Assembly (NCBI GenBank): GCA_013203065.1
Contig: JABMQV010000703.1
Span: 1-5,539 of the forward strand
DNA: 5,539 nt
Direction: 5' to 3'
DNA from: Desulfobacteraceae bacterium
GTDB taxonomy: Bacteria; Desulfobacterota; DSM-4660; Desulfatiglandales; Desulfatiglandaceae
A program made the position numbers and the translations under genes. Shown piece by piece: positions 1 to 5,539 of this stretch. Below the pieces are notes generated by a model, which saw only the letters and a program-made list of their open reading frames with translations, was not told the DNA's origin and ran no database searches. Position 1 is the stretch's first letter, and each line of letters starts with the position of its first letter.

Positions 1-869
1 CCGTCTCCAATGACACAAATACGCACTTTGTCTTCTGGAATCAAACCGGCATCCTTGATTCTCAAGAGATCCGCGGCCAATTCTTTGTCGTCTTTGATTT
101 GATGCCAACTGATCAGGTGGCTGATTCGGTCCCCATCAAGCAGATACAGCCGAAACCCTTTGACCTCCTGCCACTCCCCTTTACCCCGTTTACCTTTCCT
201 TGGAGAAGGCTCTGGCCGGGTGGGTGCATGCGCCCCATCAACGCCTATCATCAGAATTGGCCGTCGAAATTTACCAGCAGATAATTTCTCAATTTTACTA
301 TGGATTTCATCTTTGCCAGGACATACATCCAATATACCCAGGTCTTGCGCCATTTCATTGGTCACATCGTGGCTATGATGATTACTTAGATCAATGCCCG
401 TACATCTTTTTATTGTCTCACTGGCCATCTCATAGGGCATCTCGCTTGTTAACCACGCCTCTATTTCCTGGACGTCCGGCTGGATTTTCCTCTCAGATAA
501 GCCCAAGGCCTCATCTAAAGGGTAAAACCCATAACGGCAGGCTTTACAGTAAAAATATGGCCGGTAAAGTACAACCGGTCCAATGATCGTGGTAATCTCA
601 CGCTTCACTTTCTCAGCCCTGGCTTTAATACGACGATGGCAATGCGCACATTTGCAATATTGTTGATCCAATAGATGACCAAATTTCTTCTCTATCAGCG
701 CTAAGGCTGCCTGACCCATAATCTCAGAGCGCTCTTGAAAAAGGCTCTTCGATATATCGTCCATGGAATCCATAGCGCTATCACTTTCTATTTTGTCTAA
801 TCGATCGCATAGGAAGGACAAAAAATCTGACTTCCAATCTCCAACCGTATTCAGAGCAACATTTTGCAT
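1..869 (-). CDS. ISKra4-like DDE transposase, N-terminal part (runs off left edge)
   Basis: An uninterrupted frame of 289 codons starts with ATG at 869-867 and leaves the window at base 1 with no stop, so the protein is cut by the window and need not be broken in the genome. Seen: a zinc-ribbon-like Cys set (C72, C74, C77, then C108 and C111, as CAHC and CKAC), then YGFYPLDEALGL near 113-124, which resembles the conserved PLD-x2-LGL stretch of ISKra4-family transposases. The first candidate catalytic Asp is D211 in IGVDGAH, and a second is D289 in VIGDG at the very edge. The catalytic Glu would lie outside. The start is supported by GAGG at 877-880, seven bases upstream, and by an in-frame TGA at 879-881 that rules out an earlier start. 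It would cut and join IS ends in the cytoplasm. Family assignment is from remembered motifs, not a search. Confidence 0.85.
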   Translation of the reverse strand, partial: MQNVALNTVGDWKSDFLSFLCDRLDKIESDSAMDSMDDISKSLFQERSEIMGQAALALIEKKFGHLLDQQYCKCAHCHRRIKARAEKVKREITTIIGPVVLYRPYFYCKACRYGFYPLDEALGLSERKIQPDVQEIEAWLTSEMPYEMASETIKRCTGIDLSNHHSHDVTNEMAQDLGILDVCPGKDEIHSKIEKLSAGKFRRPILMIGVDGAHAPTRPEPSPRKGKRGKGEWQEVKGFRLYLLDGDRISHLISWHQIKDDKELAADLLRIKDAGLIPEDKVRICVIGD

Positions 870-912
870 GGGAAATCCTCACGTTTTGATGAAATTGAGG
901 CCTCTTTCCCAT
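868..912 (-). promoter_or_regulatory. Hairpin covering the transposase ribosome binding site and start codon
   Basis: Bases 868-875 (atgggaaa) and 905-912 (tttcccat) are a perfect 8-base inverted repeat. Inside it, 877-880 (cctc) and 897-900 (gagg) can pair, separated from the outer stem by one base on one side and four on the other. In the transposase mRNA the GAGG ribosome binding site (877-880) and the first two bases of the AUG lie in the 3' arm, so folding would hide both. Known precedent: IS10 and IS50 use hairpins of this kind to stop translation from transcripts that read in from flanking genes. That this hairpin works in the same way is inference. Confidence 0.5.
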
Positions 913-915
913 TAT

Positions 916-944
916 TTGTTAATGCATTAGGCGTGTAATGTCCA
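916..944 (-). promoter_or_regulatory. Weak candidate promoter for the ISKra4-like transposase
   Basis: On the minus strand TGGACA (939-944, five of six matches to the -35 consensus) is followed after 17 bases by TAACAA (916-921, three of six for the -10). Transcription would start near 909-910, inside the 5' arm of the hairpin at 868-912, so the element's own transcript would have a shortened stem. The -10 match is poor and this is only a candidate. Confidence 0.22.
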
Positions 945-1041
945 GCCTGATTTCCATTGATTACAACTAAATAAACCCTCTATATGCCGCATTAGCTTCC
1001 ATAATCTTCAAAATTCACAAAATATCGTTAAGAATCAGGTA

Positions 1042-1338
1042 ATGCTCCCTCCGGAACTCCAGCCAATTGAGACTTGCTGGGCTGTGGTAAAGAACTATAT
1101 GGCTGACAATTGCGATTTCTCGATGTCAGGGTTGCGGAAAAGGCTGCCGGAGGCTTTTTCGAAGGTCACCAGTTCTACGGTTAAAGAAATTATTGCTAAG
1201 GTGGTGGAGCAGGAAGACAAGTACTGGAAAGAAGATGAAAAACTTGACCAGGAGTATACTAAGGATAGTGACGAGGAATACGTGGGGAGCAAGCTCTTCG
1301 AAGACGACGGATTAATGCACTATTTTGAAGAGGGGTGA
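1042..1338 (+). pseudogene. IS630/Tc1-like transposase, C-terminal remnant
   Basis: This 98-codon frame begins directly at the block that in IS630-type DDE_3 transposases surrounds the third catalytic residue: LPP-ELQPIETCW, with the catalytic Glu at residue 10. The usual order in the family is about LPPYHPELNPIE, so three residues between PP and EL seem to be missing. What follows (a VVKNYMADNCDF stretch, then LPEAFSKVTSSTVKEII and KVVEQEDKYW) looks like the family's C-terminal helices, and the end is strongly acidic. The two catalytic Asp residues and the N-terminal DNA-binding helices are absent: the frame stays open upstream only to a TGA at 958-960, with no ATG and no recognisable domain. 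The ATG at 1042 has no good ribosome binding site and is probably an internal Met. The fragment cannot be an active transposase. Whether it is a decayed copy or was split by the neighbouring IS cannot be decided here. Confidence 0.8.
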
Positions 1339-1535
1339 AAACCTGTCAAGTAAACTATTCGGTATCAAGAGTTCCGGTACGCGCTATAATATGATTATGT
1401 TTTGCCTCAGAGGGGATTGAGTTTCCATTAAGATGTGTTAGTTGTCAAAGGCAGGAAGAAAAAAATGGTCAAGAAACGAAGTCCTTTTCCAAGGCAAATC
1501 CATGAAAAATGCCCGATGAACTCTATCATTGAGCT
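1339..1535. other. Gene-free stretch between IS remnant and metallopeptidase
   Basis: About 200 bases separate the convergent 3' ends of the IS630-like remnant and the metallopeptidase gene. If any part of the IS630-like element's outer end survives it should be here, but no inverted repeat partner is visible. A perfect TATAAT at 1385-1390 has no convincing -35 (gtatca at the right distance matches three of six). A 48-codon frame from ATG 1465, preceded by AGGAAG, runs rightward into the antisense of the metallopeptidase gene and resembles nothing I recognise. No clear rho-independent terminator was found for either gene. Confidence 0.5.
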
Positions 1536-2258
1536 TCATGACAGCCTGAAGCGGTCCAGCGTTTCTTTTCGTTTACGCCAATCCGGTTGGCACCGGCTTA
1601 ACAATGAGTAGAATGCCTTTGAATGGTTATGGCGCTTCAAGTGGCAGAACTCATGCATGATGACGTACTCGATACAATGCACCGGCGCTAGCACCAGGTT
1701 AAGATTGAGCGTAATTCGGCCATTGGGGCTGCAACTTCCCCATCGCCTGCGCATGGTGCGAATCACCATTTCGGGCCTTGGGACGCCATGACGGGATGCA
1801 ATGGCGAAGCACTTTTCCATGTACCGGTCCAAGGTCTCATGGGCCCTTTTTCTATACCATGCATCCGTGGCCTTTTTAATGTCCTGTATGTTTGCCTTCT
1901 CTTCAACCCAAACCCATAAAAAACGTCCCAGAAGTTTTGCAGGCTGCTTCTCCCGTTTTTCCACTTTGAGCCGATACTGCCTGCCCAGATAAATAAAGGT
2001 TTCTCCGCTAACGTATCGCTTGGGAGTGGGCAAGGGATGATAGGCCTCCACCTTATCAAGGGTCCTGGCAATCCATGGGGCTTTTTTTTGGAGCGCCACG
2101 CGAATCGCATCATCAGTTGCGGTTTTCGGGGCAAATACCTCTACCGTCAAATCAGGAGACACGACCACGCGTAGCCTCTTGCGCTCCCCGCGATGAAGGA
2201 GGTAGGGGATCTGTCGCGACCCGAAATCAAGGAGATGTTCTTCGGCCCTAATCTTCAT
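1536..2258 (-). CDS. YgjP-like (DUF45/M48-type) zinc metallopeptidase
   Basis: A complete 240-residue protein, the usual length for the YgjP-like family (PF01863). Seen: a basic N-terminal half with the strands VVVSPDLTVEVFAP (31-44), then RRRWGSCSPNGRITLN (170-185), whose WGSC block is a family signature. The zinc-binding motif HEFCH follows (H202, E203, H206), with a third ligand candidate H212 in HNHSKAFY. All expected metal and catalytic residues are present, and there is no signal peptide or membrane segment, so a cytoplasmic enzyme is expected. The ATG at 2258-2256 lies inside the last codons of hsdR (11-base overlap), and GAGGTGG at 2268-2274 can serve as ribosome binding site, which points to translational coupling. 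From experience, DUF45 proteins often sit beside type I restriction genes. Their substrate there is not known to me, and any role in controlling HsdR level is inference. SprT proteases share the HExxH motif, but the WGSC and HNHS blocks favour YgjP. Confidence 0.9.
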   Translation of the reverse strand: MKIRAEEHLLDFGSRQIPYLLHRGERKRLRVVVSPDLTVEVFAPKTATDDAIRVALQKKAPWIARTLDKVEAYHPLPTPKRYVSGETFIYLGRQYRLKVEKREKQPAKLLGRFLWVWVEEKANIQDIKKATDAWYRKRAHETLDRYMEKCFAIASRHGVPRPEMVIRTMRRRWGSCSPNGRITLNLNLVLAPVHCIEYVIMHEFCHLKRHNHSKAFYSLLSRCQPDWRKRKETLDRFRLS

Positions 2259-5200
2259 TGGCTATGGCCACCTCTATGCACCGATCAATGATGGCGTCCT
2301 GGTCATCCAGAGAAAGAGCAAGACCATGTTCCTCGGCCACTTCAAAAAGGATATCGTCGATCTCACCCCGCATTTTGTTGGCGGCATCCTGATTTGAGCG
2401 CCAGTCCCTAATCTTGTGGCGGGATATCCTCTCCACAATCCGAAGGGCGATCTCCGTCCCCGGTTTATCATTGTTTGGCGCGTATACGGCCATGGGCTCG
2501 CGAACACAGCCAAAATAGCGGCGGGCCATATCCCTTCCCACAAGGTCATAGGGGACATCGTCATCGGTGTGCGTCACCACCTTTGTGGAGATATCCTTGA
2601 TTTTCTCGAGGGCTTCGAGGGCCTTAAGGCGGCCCTCATGGTAGGCCTCTATAACCTCTTCCAGGAGTTTGGAAAATTTCTTGTAAAAGGCAGGGTCTTT
2701 GGCCATTTCGTGCTCGATCACATGCCGGGTCGCAGCGGCAATCATATCCGCCTTGGCTCCGGCGCTCTTGCCGTTATCCTCGAGCACTTTCTGCCGTTCC
2801 TTGGCATCGAGAAGGTTTATGGGTTCGCAAAGTTGCTCAACTTCACCGGCCCCCACGTGTGTATCGATCAGTTTCTTGATCTTGGGTTCATATTCTGAAA
2901 AATTGACCCTCTCCTGGTAGCGTTGCGCGACCGCGGCCCTTACATTTTGGAAGAACTTTAGATCGGCCTTATATCTTCTGATCATATTGGGCGATGTGGT
3001 CTCCAGGAAATTCGTGGATGACAGGGCAAGTGAAAGGGTTCGGGCAAAGAGACTGAAACGTTCGTAGAACCTGTTACGCAGGTCGGCATCCCGCAGGTGG
3101 ACCTCATAGACCTCAGGGTCTGTTGCGCCTTTCACCGACTCGAACAACTCCCACAGGTTCGAATGGAGCTGCGGCAATTCCCTCGCCCTATCGGCAATGT
3201 AGGCAACCGTCTCCTCCAGGTCGGCCCGATCGTAGTCCGCCAGCCGGCCGTAAAAGTCAATGGCCTGGTCCAGCTCCTCAATGACTCCGCTGTAATCGAG
3301 GATCAATCCGTACTCCTTTGCTTCGTGCAGGCGGTTCACCCGGGCAATGGCCTGAAGGAGGGTGTGCTCCTTCAGTTTTCGGGCAAGGTAAAGGACCGTG
3401 TTGCACGGGGCATCGAAGCCGGTGATCAGTTTATCCACGACTATTATGATTTCCGGGTTTTCACCATTTTTGAAGGCGTTGATGATCTGTTTGTTGTAGT
3501 TCTTCTCAGATCCGTAGCGATCCATCATCTCCTTCCAGAAGGTCTTTTCCTTGTACGAGGGCCTGGACCCTTTGTCTTCACCCTCGGTCACGGAAGGGGC
3601 AGAAATGAGGACCTCTGTAGACACCAGACCGAACTCGTCCATGAACTGCTTGTATTTGAGGGATGTTTCCTTGTCGGGAGTAACAAGTTGCCCCTTGAGC
3701 CCCGTTCCCTTATAGCCAACGGTGTAGTGAAGGCTGATGTCCCAGGCAATCATGCGCACTTTATGAGTGGCCTTGTTGAGCTCGCGTTCCGTTGAAAACT
3801 TTCTTTTGAGATCGGCCTTCTGGTCTTTGGTGAGCCCGATGGTCATTTTCTCAAACCAGCCGTCGATGGCATCCCTTTCCAGCTCTTGAGGCACATGCCG
3901 TGCTTCGTAGAGCAAGGGCTTTACGGCCTTGTCTTCAACGGCCCGGGAAATGGTATATGGGGGCCTGAAGAGATCCCCAAATTTTGCAAAGGTATTCCTC
4001 TTTGCGGATTTGGCCAGCGGGGTCCCCGTAAAGGCAATAAAGCAGGCCCCTTTCATGGCCAATCGCATTCGGGCATGCTGCTCTTCGTATTGGCTGCGAT
4101 GCCCCTCGTCCACAAGGACGAAGGTATTTCGGTCGGCCCCACTTAACATTCGGCTGGATGCGGCTGTGGCGAATTTGTGAATGAGTGTTGTGACCACATG
4201 GGTCCGATGGTCAAGGAGAAGTTCCACAAGATGTTTGCCCGTATTGGCCTGTTCCGGCTCCAGGCCGCAGGCCCGGAAGGTTCCGCAGATCTGGTCGTCC
4301 AGATCGATCCGGTCGGTCACCAGAATGATCTTGGGATTCAGGATGTCGCGGTGCAGTGCCAGCGATTTTGCCAGCATCACCATGGTCAGAGACTTGCCGC
4401 TCCCCTGGGTATGCCAGACAACGCCCCCCGGTCTCGGATCATCCGGGGCCGCGCTCAGGGCCCGTTTCAGGATATCATGGACCGTAAAGAACTGCTGATA
4501 CCGGGCGATTTTTTTGATGCCGTTGTCAAACAGGATGAATTTGTAAGCCAATTCCAATAGTCGATTCGGACGACACAGGGAATAAATCGCACGGTCCTGC
4601 TCGTAGATCTCCCGTCCCTGCTTCAGGATAGTTCGATATGCTTTTTGGACGTCTTGAAATGGCCCCGTCAGCAGCTTATAAACATCTTTTTCATCGAGAT
4701 CCCGATGAAGGGTCTCCCGAATCGTCTCATCAAGGTTCTCTTCTCTCCATATGGCCCAAAAAGGTCGCGACGTGCCAGTGGTGCCATACCGGGCCTTGTC
4801 CCGGGCCAGGGCCAGGAGCATCTGGCAATAAAGGAAGAGCTGCGGAATGCCGTCCCTTGCCTGGTAATCGGCGAGTTGATCAATGGCAAGGTCGATGGGT
4901 TTCTTTTTGGCCTGTGTGTAGGCTGAGCGCTTGCACTCCATCACCACAAGCGGCATGCCGTTTACAAACAATACGATGTCCGGCACATAATGCTTCTGAT
5001 ACCCGATCCGCTCCACCTTGTATTCCGCCGTGCAGTGATAGGCGTTGTTTTCAGGATTTTTCCAGTCGATGTAGTCGATGGTAAAGCTCTTGGTATCCCC
5101 CTCCACGGTCTGGGGCACGCTGGTCCCCAGGCATAAAAGGTCATATGCCTGTTCGTTTTGATGAATCGCGCCTGTGGCCCGGAATCCCTTGAGGGCCTGA

Positions 5201-5466
5201 ACCGCGTTCTGGATGGCATTCTCGGTAAAGGGATGGGTATCCCCTTTGAATTCGTAGCGGCCGTGGCTCCGAATATGGTCCACCAGGATGGGCTCCAAGA
5301 TCGCGGATCCGAGACGACCGCCCCGGAGGTCGACCGTTTCTTCAGGTGACAGGTATTTCCAGCCAAGCTGCATGAGGAGCTGCAGGGCCGGGAGCTGGGA
5401 CTGCACCTTTTCCAGGTAGTTAGGCAATTCGTGTTCCGGAACGCCATAGGGCGTCTGCTCTTCCAT
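2248..5466 (-). CDS. hsdR: Type I restriction endonuclease subunit R (HsdR)
   Basis: This is the motor and nuclease subunit of a type I restriction-modification complex: with HsdM and HsdS it translocates DNA using ATP and cuts it far from an unmethylated target. Length 1072 residues, full size for the family. The N-terminal nuclease domain (about 20-250) has D163 in VPDIVLFV, E177 and K179 in VVMECK, and Q197-x3-Y201, the RecB-like D...ExK plus QxxxY pattern. The superfamily 2 motor (about 320-720) shows Walker A HTQGSGKS (352-359), motif Ia LVTDR near 382, DEGH box 453-456, motif III FTGTP 479-483, motif V TGFDAP 682-687 and motif VI QAIARVNR 705-712. A helical C-terminal region (about 730-1060, DUF3387-like, including DPAFYKKFSKLLEE) should contact the methylase core. 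All key residues are intact, so it looks functional. The start is supported by AGGAGG five bases upstream. It follows hsdS by nine bases and overlaps the downstream metallopeptidase gene. Confidence 0.97.
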   Translation of the reverse strand: MEEQTPYGVPEHELPNYLEKVQSQLPALQLLMQLGWKYLSPEETVDLRGGRLGSAILEPILVDHIRSHGRYEFKGDTHPFTENAIQNAVQALKGFRATGAIHQNEQAYDLLCLGTSVPQTVEGDTKSFTIDYIDWKNPENNAYHCTAEYKVERIGYQKHYVPDIVLFVNGMPLVVMECKRSAYTQAKKKPIDLAIDQLADYQARDGIPQLFLYCQMLLALARDKARYGTTGTSRPFWAIWREENLDETIRETLHRDLDEKDVYKLLTGPFQDVQKAYRTILKQGREIYEQDRAIYSLCRPNRLLELAYKFILFDNGIKKIARYQQFFTVHDILKRALSAAPDDPRPGGVVWHTQGSGKSLTMVMLAKSLALHRDILNPKIILVTDRIDLDDQICGTFRACGLEPEQANTGKHLVELLLDHRTHVVTTLIHKFATAASSRMLSGADRNTFVLVDEGHRSQYEEQHARMRLAMKGACFIAFTGTPLAKSAKRNTFAKFGDLFRPPYTISRAVEDKAVKPLLYEARHVPQELERDAIDGWFEKMTIGLTKDQKADLKRKFSTERELNKATHKVRMIAWDISLHYTVGYKGTGLKGQLVTPDKETSLKYKQFMDEFGLVSTEVLISAPSVTEGEDKGSRPSYKEKTFWKEMMDRYGSEKNYNKQIINAFKNGENPEIIIVVDKLITGFDAPCNTVLYLARKLKEHTLLQAIARVNRLHEAKEYGLILDYSGVIEELDQAIDFYGRLADYDRADLEETVAYIADRARELPQLHSNLWELFESVKGATDPEVYEVHLRDADLRNRFYERFSLFARTLSLALSSTNFLETTSPNMIRRYKADLKFFQNVRAAVAQRYQERVNFSEYEPKIKKLIDTHVGAGEVEQLCEPINLLDAKERQKVLEDNGKSAGAKADMIAAATRHVIEHEMAKDPAFYKKFSKLLEEVIEAYHEGRLKALEALEKIKDISTKVVTHTDDDVPYDLVGRDMARRYFGCVREPMAVYAPNNDKPGTEIALRIVERISRHKIRDWRSNQDAANKMRGEIDDILFEVAEEHGLALSLDDQDAIIDRCIEVAIANED

Positions 5467-5471
5467 AGCCG

Positions 5472-5477
5472 CCTCCT
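5472..5477 (-). promoter_or_regulatory. Consensus ribosome binding site of hsdR
   Basis: AGGAGG on the minus strand, five bases before the hsdR ATG at 5466-5464. It shares bases with the hsdS stop codon TAG (5476-5478), so a ribosome finishing hsdS is placed at the hsdR start. The site fixes the hsdR start and suggests coupled translation. Confidence 0.85.
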
Positions 5478-5538
5478 ATGTCTTGACCCGTATCTCTCCG
5501 GTCAGCCGTTTCTGCAACGACCGCCCTGTTTCCGTAAG
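5476..5538 (-). CDS. hsdS: Type I restriction specificity subunit S (HsdS), last 20 codons
   Basis: Only the 3' end is in the window. The frame that ends in TAG at 5478-5476 reads LTETGRSLQKRLTGEIRVKT. The LQKRLTGEIRV part is like the conserved C-terminal helix and tail of HsdS proteins, commonly ending in a form such as LLTGKxRV. HsdS carries the target recognition domains and joins HsdM and HsdR. The position directly upstream of hsdR, on the same strand with a nine-base gap, fits an hsdM-hsdS-hsdR operon. Recognition specificity cannot be read from this fragment, and the identification depends on a short match plus context. Confidence 0.78.
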   Translation of the reverse strand, partial: LTETGRSLQKRLTGEIRVKT

Positions 5539-5539
5539 C

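Larger units (their letters stand above)
1..1040 (-). mobile_element. Probable ISKra4-like insertion sequence, 5' part
   Basis: The transposase frame at 869-1 implies an insertion sequence whose upstream end lies between about 912 and 1040 and whose other end is left of the window. I could not identify a terminal inverted repeat or target duplication, because the second end is not visible, so the right boundary given is only an upper limit set by the start of recognisable IS630-like coding sequence. The 913-1040 stretch is AT-rich, has no gene, and contains a perfect 10-base palindrome, TAATGCATTA, at 920-929. Confidence 0.5.

Noticed and set aside
200..586. 128-codon plus-strand frame near the left edge
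   Set aside because: It is antisense to the ISKra4-like transposase, whose frame shows real motifs. The translation of this one looks random.
924..995. Direct repeat gcattag at 924-930 and 989-995 as an IS target duplication
   Set aside because: The copies are only about 65 bases apart, which cannot flank an element of IS size, and seven-base repeats in AT-rich DNA occur by chance.
1385..1390. Perfect TATAAT as a promoter -10 element
   Set aside because: No acceptable -35 at 16-18 bases, no extended -10 TG, and no convincing gene downstream on that strand.
1533..1552. Inverted repeat gcttca/tgaagc with an 8-base loop across the metallopeptidase stop codon, as a terminator
   Set aside because: The stem is only six base pairs and no T-run follows it on the minus strand, so it does not meet the pattern of an intrinsic terminator.
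1465..1608. Small plus-strand frame with an AGGAAG-like ribosome binding site
   Set aside because: Its second half is antisense to the metallopeptidase 3' end, and the predicted peptide matches no family I know. A purine-rich run before an ATG is common by chance.
3097..3795. 232-codon open frame on the plus strand
   Set aside because: It lies wholly antisense to the motor domain of hsdR, has no recognisable domain, and is explained by codon bias of the intact hsdR frame. The same holds for the plus-strand frames at 2416-2898, 3886-4146, 4177-4560 and 4638-5084.

Overview
The window suggests a Gram-negative bacterium of roughly balanced base composition, possibly a deltaproteobacterium (Desulfobacterota). 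That taxonomic guess rests only on overall flavour (a type I restriction operon beside ISKra4-like and IS630-like transposase genes) and is weak. No RNA gene, CRISPR array or replication origin was seen.

Layout from the right edge, reading the minus strand: the last 20 codons of hsdS (specificity subunit) end at 5476. Nine bases later hsdR begins at 5466, a complete 1072-residue type I restriction endonuclease/translocase subunit. Its 3' end overlaps by 11 bases the start of a 240-residue YgjP-like (DUF45) zinc metallopeptidase that ends at 1536. The tight spacing and overlap indicate one transcript, hsdS-hsdR-metallopeptidase, with hsdM presumably further upstream outside the window. HsdM and HsdS would recognise and methylate DNA; HsdR would translocate and cut unmodified DNA. 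The role of the protease in such operons is not known from this sequence.

Left of the operon is a region of mobile-element debris. Positions 1042-1338 (+) encode only the C-terminal part of an IS630/Tc1-like DDE transposase, with its N-terminal two thirds absent and apparently three residues missing next to the catalytic Glu. Positions 869-1 (-) hold a long open frame that leaves the window without a stop: the first 289 codons of an ISKra4-like transposase with a zinc ribbon and two of the catalytic acidic residues. Its ribosome binding site and start codon lie inside a predicted hairpin (868-912), resembling devices that keep transposases silent in read-through transcripts. One explanation of the arrangement is that the ISKra4-like element inserted into, and split, the IS630-like gene.

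No novel multi-gene system can be demonstrated. The points most worth a second look are the coupled metallopeptidase, the RBS hairpin, and the transposon junction.
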